DNA from: Ignavibacteriota bacterium
Lineage (GTDB): Bacteria; Bacteroidota; Ignavibacteria; UBA10030; UBA6906
Direction of reading: 5' to 3'
Length of the DNA stretch: 53,500 nucleotides
NCBI GenBank assembly: GCA_003162635.1
Contig: PMNE01000043.1
Coordinates: 38,192 to 91,691, forward strand
Shown: piece after piece, positions 51,681 through 53,500 of the stretch
Numbering within the stretch: the stretch's first letter is position 1
Layout: every line of letters starts with the position of its first letter
Made by a program: the position numbers and the translations under genes
Notes under the pieces: generated by a model
The model's database searches: none
The model's input: only the letters and a program-made list of their open reading frames with translations
Told to the model about the DNA's origin: nothing

Positions 51681-51709
51681 AATATAACCACGCATGGGCG
51701 GGGAAGCAA
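51681..51709 (-). promoter_or_regulatory. Sigma-70 promoter of the GH10-like gene
   Basis: Minus strand: -35 TTGCTT (51709-51704), 17-nt spacer, -10 TATATT (51686-51681). Predicted start near 51674, about 25 nt before the TTG start codon. Same hexamers as the ppiD and hldE1 promoters. Confidence 0.7.
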
Positions 51710-51733
51710 GAAGCGTTGTCCGCTCTCCCCCGT

Positions 51734-51762
51734 TTGTATCTCTCCGCCTCCGTGGGTATATT
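51734..51762 (+). promoter_or_regulatory. Sigma-70 promoter of radA
   Basis: -35 TTGTAT (51734-51739), 17-nt spacer, -10 TATATT (51757-51762). The ATG of radA starts 6 nt later, so the transcript should begin at its A. Confidence 0.65.
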
Positions 51763-51768
51763 ATGCGC

Positions 51769-53133
51769 ATGGCCAAAACACATTCGCGATATATCTGTCA
51801 ATCCTGCGCGTACGAATCGGCCCGGTGGGTGGGACGCTGTCCAAATTGTGGCGAGTGGAATTCATTCGTCGAAGAGCTCATTCCCGGCAAACAGAAGACT
51901 GTGCGGGCCATGGGCGTGAGCGGCGCGGGGGTGGCAGTTCCGCTGAGCGACGTGGATATCGTTGCGGAACCCCGCATGGCGGTTGGCATTCCGGAATTTG
52001 ACAGAGTTCTCGGCGGCGGGATCGTCCCTGGTTCTGTCGTGCTTGTGGGGGGTGACCCCGGAATCGGCAAATCGACGTTGATGATGCAGATGGCCGCCGG
52101 TCTGAGCGGGCCTCCAACACTCTATATTACGGGTGAGGAATCCGTCGGCCAGATCAAACTCCGCGCCTCGCGGCTCGATGCGCCTCCCGCAGATTCGCTC
52201 CTCCTTCTCGCCGAGACGAACCTTGAGATCATCGAACCGGTTGTGGAAAGGACTTCCCCCGGGGTGATCATCGTCGATTCGATCCAGACAATGTACCGGC
52301 CTGGATTGGAAAGCGCACCGGGGACGGTGAGCCAGGTGCGCGAGGCGGCCGCAGCGTTTATGCGGATCGCGAAAACGCGCGGCATACCCGTGTTCCTCGT
52401 CGGCCATGTGACGAAAGAGGGATCCATCGCCGGTCCAAAGGTCGTGGAGCACATGGTGGATACCGTCCTGCAGTTCGAAGGGGAGCAGCACCATGCCTAC
52501 CGCATACTCCGCGCGGTAAAGAACAGGTTCGGTTCGACGAACGAGATCGGAATTTTTGAGATGCACGATACCGGTTTGCGCGAAGTGACGAATCCGTCCG
52601 AACTCTTCCTTGCAGGCCGGCGCTCCGGTTCCTCCGGGTCGACGGTCGTTGCGGGGATGGAAGGGACGCGGCCGCTGCTGGTGGAAGTGCAGGCCCTGGT
52701 GGCGCCCACGAGCTATGGCGTGCCCCAGAGAAGTTCCACGGGTTTTGATGCGCGCCGCCTGCAGATGCTCCTCGCGGTCCTGGAACGCCGGGCAGGAATG
52801 CGTGTCGGTCAGTACGATGTGTTTGTGAATATCGCCGGCGGCATTCGGGTCGATGAGCCGGCGGTGGATCTGGGCATGGCGCTCTCCGTTGTCTCCAGTC
52901 TCCGTGACATCCCCATCGATGCGGGAACCGTTGCGATTGGAGAGATCGGCCTCGGGGGCGAGATCCGGACCGTGAGCCAGATCGAGAAACGCGTTGCCGA
53001 GGCGCAGAAACTCGGATTTGTCCGCTGTGTGCTTCCCCGCAACAACACGCGGAGTCTTCCACGGCACGATGGGATGGAGACGATCGAGGTCGCAACGATC
53101 GACCAGGCCATCACGAAACTGGTCGGCGCGTGA
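51769..53133 (+). CDS. radA: DNA repair protein RadA (Sms)
   Basis: RecA-like hexameric helicase that aids branch migration in homologous recombination. 454 residues, full length. N-terminal zinc finger with Cys10, Cys13, Cys24, Cys27; Walker A GGDPGIGKST (Lys101); the RadA-specific KNRFGSTNEIG motif; and a C-terminal Lon-like domain (GMRVGQYDVFVNIAGGIRVD, GEIGLGGEIR). Start: the ATG at 51769 (MAKTHSRYICQSC) is the family's usual N-terminus. The ATG at 51763 sits upstream of the predicted transcription start, and no ribosome site exists, so the mRNA is probably leaderless. Its stop overlaps the next start (GTGA). Confidence 0.96.
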   Translation: MAKTHSRYICQSCAYESARWVGRCPNCGEWNSFVEELIPGKQKTVRAMGVSGAGVAVPLSDVDIVAEPRMAVGIPEFDRVLGGGIVPGSVVLVGGDPGIGKSTLMMQMAAGLSGPPTLYITGEESVGQIKLRASRLDAPPADSLLLLAETNLEIIEPVVERTSPGVIIVDSIQTMYRPGLESAPGTVSQVREAAAAFMRIAKTRGIPVFLVGHVTKEGSIAGPKVVEHMVDTVLQFEGEQHHAYRILRAVKNRFGSTNEIGIFEMHDTGLREVTNPSELFLAGRRSGSSGSTVVAGMEGTRPLLVEVQALVAPTSYGVPQRSSTGFDARRLQMLLAVLERRAGMRVGQYDVFVNIAGGIRVDEPAVDLGMALSVVSSLRDIPIDAGTVAIGEIGLGGEIRTVSQIEKRVAEAQKLGFVRCVLPRNNTRSLPRHDGMETIEVATIDQAITKLVGA

Positions 53134-53500
53134 CCCGTATGCCCGGTTCTCCCCGCACATTGTTGAAAGCCGGCACGATCGTGACGATGGATTCGGGGCG
53201 ACGCGTGCTCCGCGGCGGCGCCCTCGTGCTGAATGGCTCTACGATCGAAGCCGTCTGCAATGCCGATGAGCTCCGTGCTCTCCGTGAATTCGACGGCAAG
53301 GTGATCGACGAACCACGCTCCACCATCATCCCCGGCTTCATCCAGACGCACATTCATCTGTGTCAGACGCTCTTCCGCGGGCTCGCGGATGACCTGGATC
53401 TGATCAAATGGCTGACGCTGAAGATCTATCCCCTGGAAGCGGCCCACAATGCTTCATCGATGCGTGCCTCCTCACTCTCGGGCATCGCCGAACTGCTCCG
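53130..53500 (+). CDS. Amidohydrolase, N-ethylammeline chlorohydrolase/MtaD-like (C-terminus cut by window edge)
   Basis: First 123 residues of a metal-dependent cytosine-deaminase-type amidohydrolase. After a short beta-sandwich stretch (TLLKAGTIVTMDSGRRVLRG) comes the metal motif PGFIQTHIHLCQTLFRGLADDLDLIKWL (HxH at the end of strand 1). This is the pattern of 5'-methylthioadenosine/S-adenosylhomocysteine deaminases and related chlorohydrolases. The substrate cannot be fixed from this part. The GTG at 53130 overlaps the radA stop by four nt, as several other pairs here do; the ATG at 53139 is the alternative. Confidence 0.85.
   Translation, partial: MTRMPGSPRTLLKAGTIVTMDSGRRVLRGGALVLNGSTIEAVCNADELRALREFDGKVIDEPRSTIIPGFIQTHIHLCQTLFRGLADDLDLIKWLTLKIYPLEAAHNASSMRASSLSGIAELL

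Noticed and set aside
51862-53160. 432-codon minus-strand open frame opposite radA
   Set aside because: Antisense shadow; radA carries all expected motifs in the sense frame.
1-53500. Mobile elements, CRISPR arrays, tRNA or rRNA genes, tandem repeats
   Set aside because: I saw no transposase-like protein, no regularly spaced repeats, no cloverleaf or rRNA-like stretch; gene order and codon use look uniform.

Overview
This 53.5 kb window is a densely coded, GC-rich (roughly 58-60%, by eye) bacterial chromosome segment. It holds about 35 protein genes and has no rRNA, tRNA, CRISPR array, insertion sequence or prophage that I can see. The gene content points to a Gram-negative member of the Bacteroidota/Chlorobiota/Ignavibacteriota (FCB) assemblage. 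Supporting features are heptose-LPS synthesis (split hldE), TamB, an Omp85-type barrel fused to a metalloprotease and TolB-like propeller, PpiD, a homodimer-type pyruvate:ferredoxin oxidoreductase, and a GH10-like exported protein whose C-terminus resembles a type IX secretion sorting domain. Promoters look like ordinary sigma-70 promoters (TTG...-N17-TATATT) rather than the TAnnTTTG type of core Bacteroidota, so I favour the Chlorobiota/Ignavibacteriota side. The taxonomy is an inference.

Layout. 1-2153 (-): 5'-part of mutS. 2194-5100 (-): a stand-alone three-gene operon of pilin-like membrane-anchored proteins, with a CRP/FNR-type palindrome, a foldable leader and a terminator. 5165-9039: a divergent pair, bifunctional homocysteine methyltransferase/MTHFR (-) and oligoendopeptidase F (+). 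9163-13774 (-): dihydroorotate-dehydrogenase-like protein with pyruvate:ferredoxin oxidoreductase. 13953-15949 (-): the agmatine-to-putrescine pair aguB-aguA. 16073-21994 (+): two small membrane proteins, an M16 protease pair, a family 5 uracil-DNA glycosylase and a patatin. 22019-27794 (-): secD-secF-STAS, then purA and an orphan histidine kinase. 28109-43801 (+): ppiD, a small barrel protein, a methyltransferase and aroK; then hldE1-hldE2-tamB-rnr; then the large protease-propeller-barrel protein. 43853-49861: a two-component system (-) divergent from a TatT-DctPQM TRAP transporter (+). 49886-53500: a GH10-like exported protein (-) divergent from radA and the start of an amidohydrolase (+).

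The middle of the window is devoted to the envelope: translocation (SecDF), periplasmic folding (PpiD), LPS heptose, TamB and the Omp85-type protein lie within 18 kb. The remainder is housekeeping (mismatch repair, one-carbon metabolism, AMP synthesis, shikimate, RNA decay, recombination).

The most interesting observations are these: a self-consistent set of twelve promoters with a TATATT-type -10; five divergent gene pairs whose promoters sit back to back; two probable leaderless mRNAs (radA and a DUF2085 gene); two genes (rnr and aguA) that lack any standard start codon at the conserved N-terminus but have an in-frame ATC behind a Shine-Dalgarno-like GGGAG; and the regulated pilin-like trio, whose N-termini look like mature pilins without a leader peptide.
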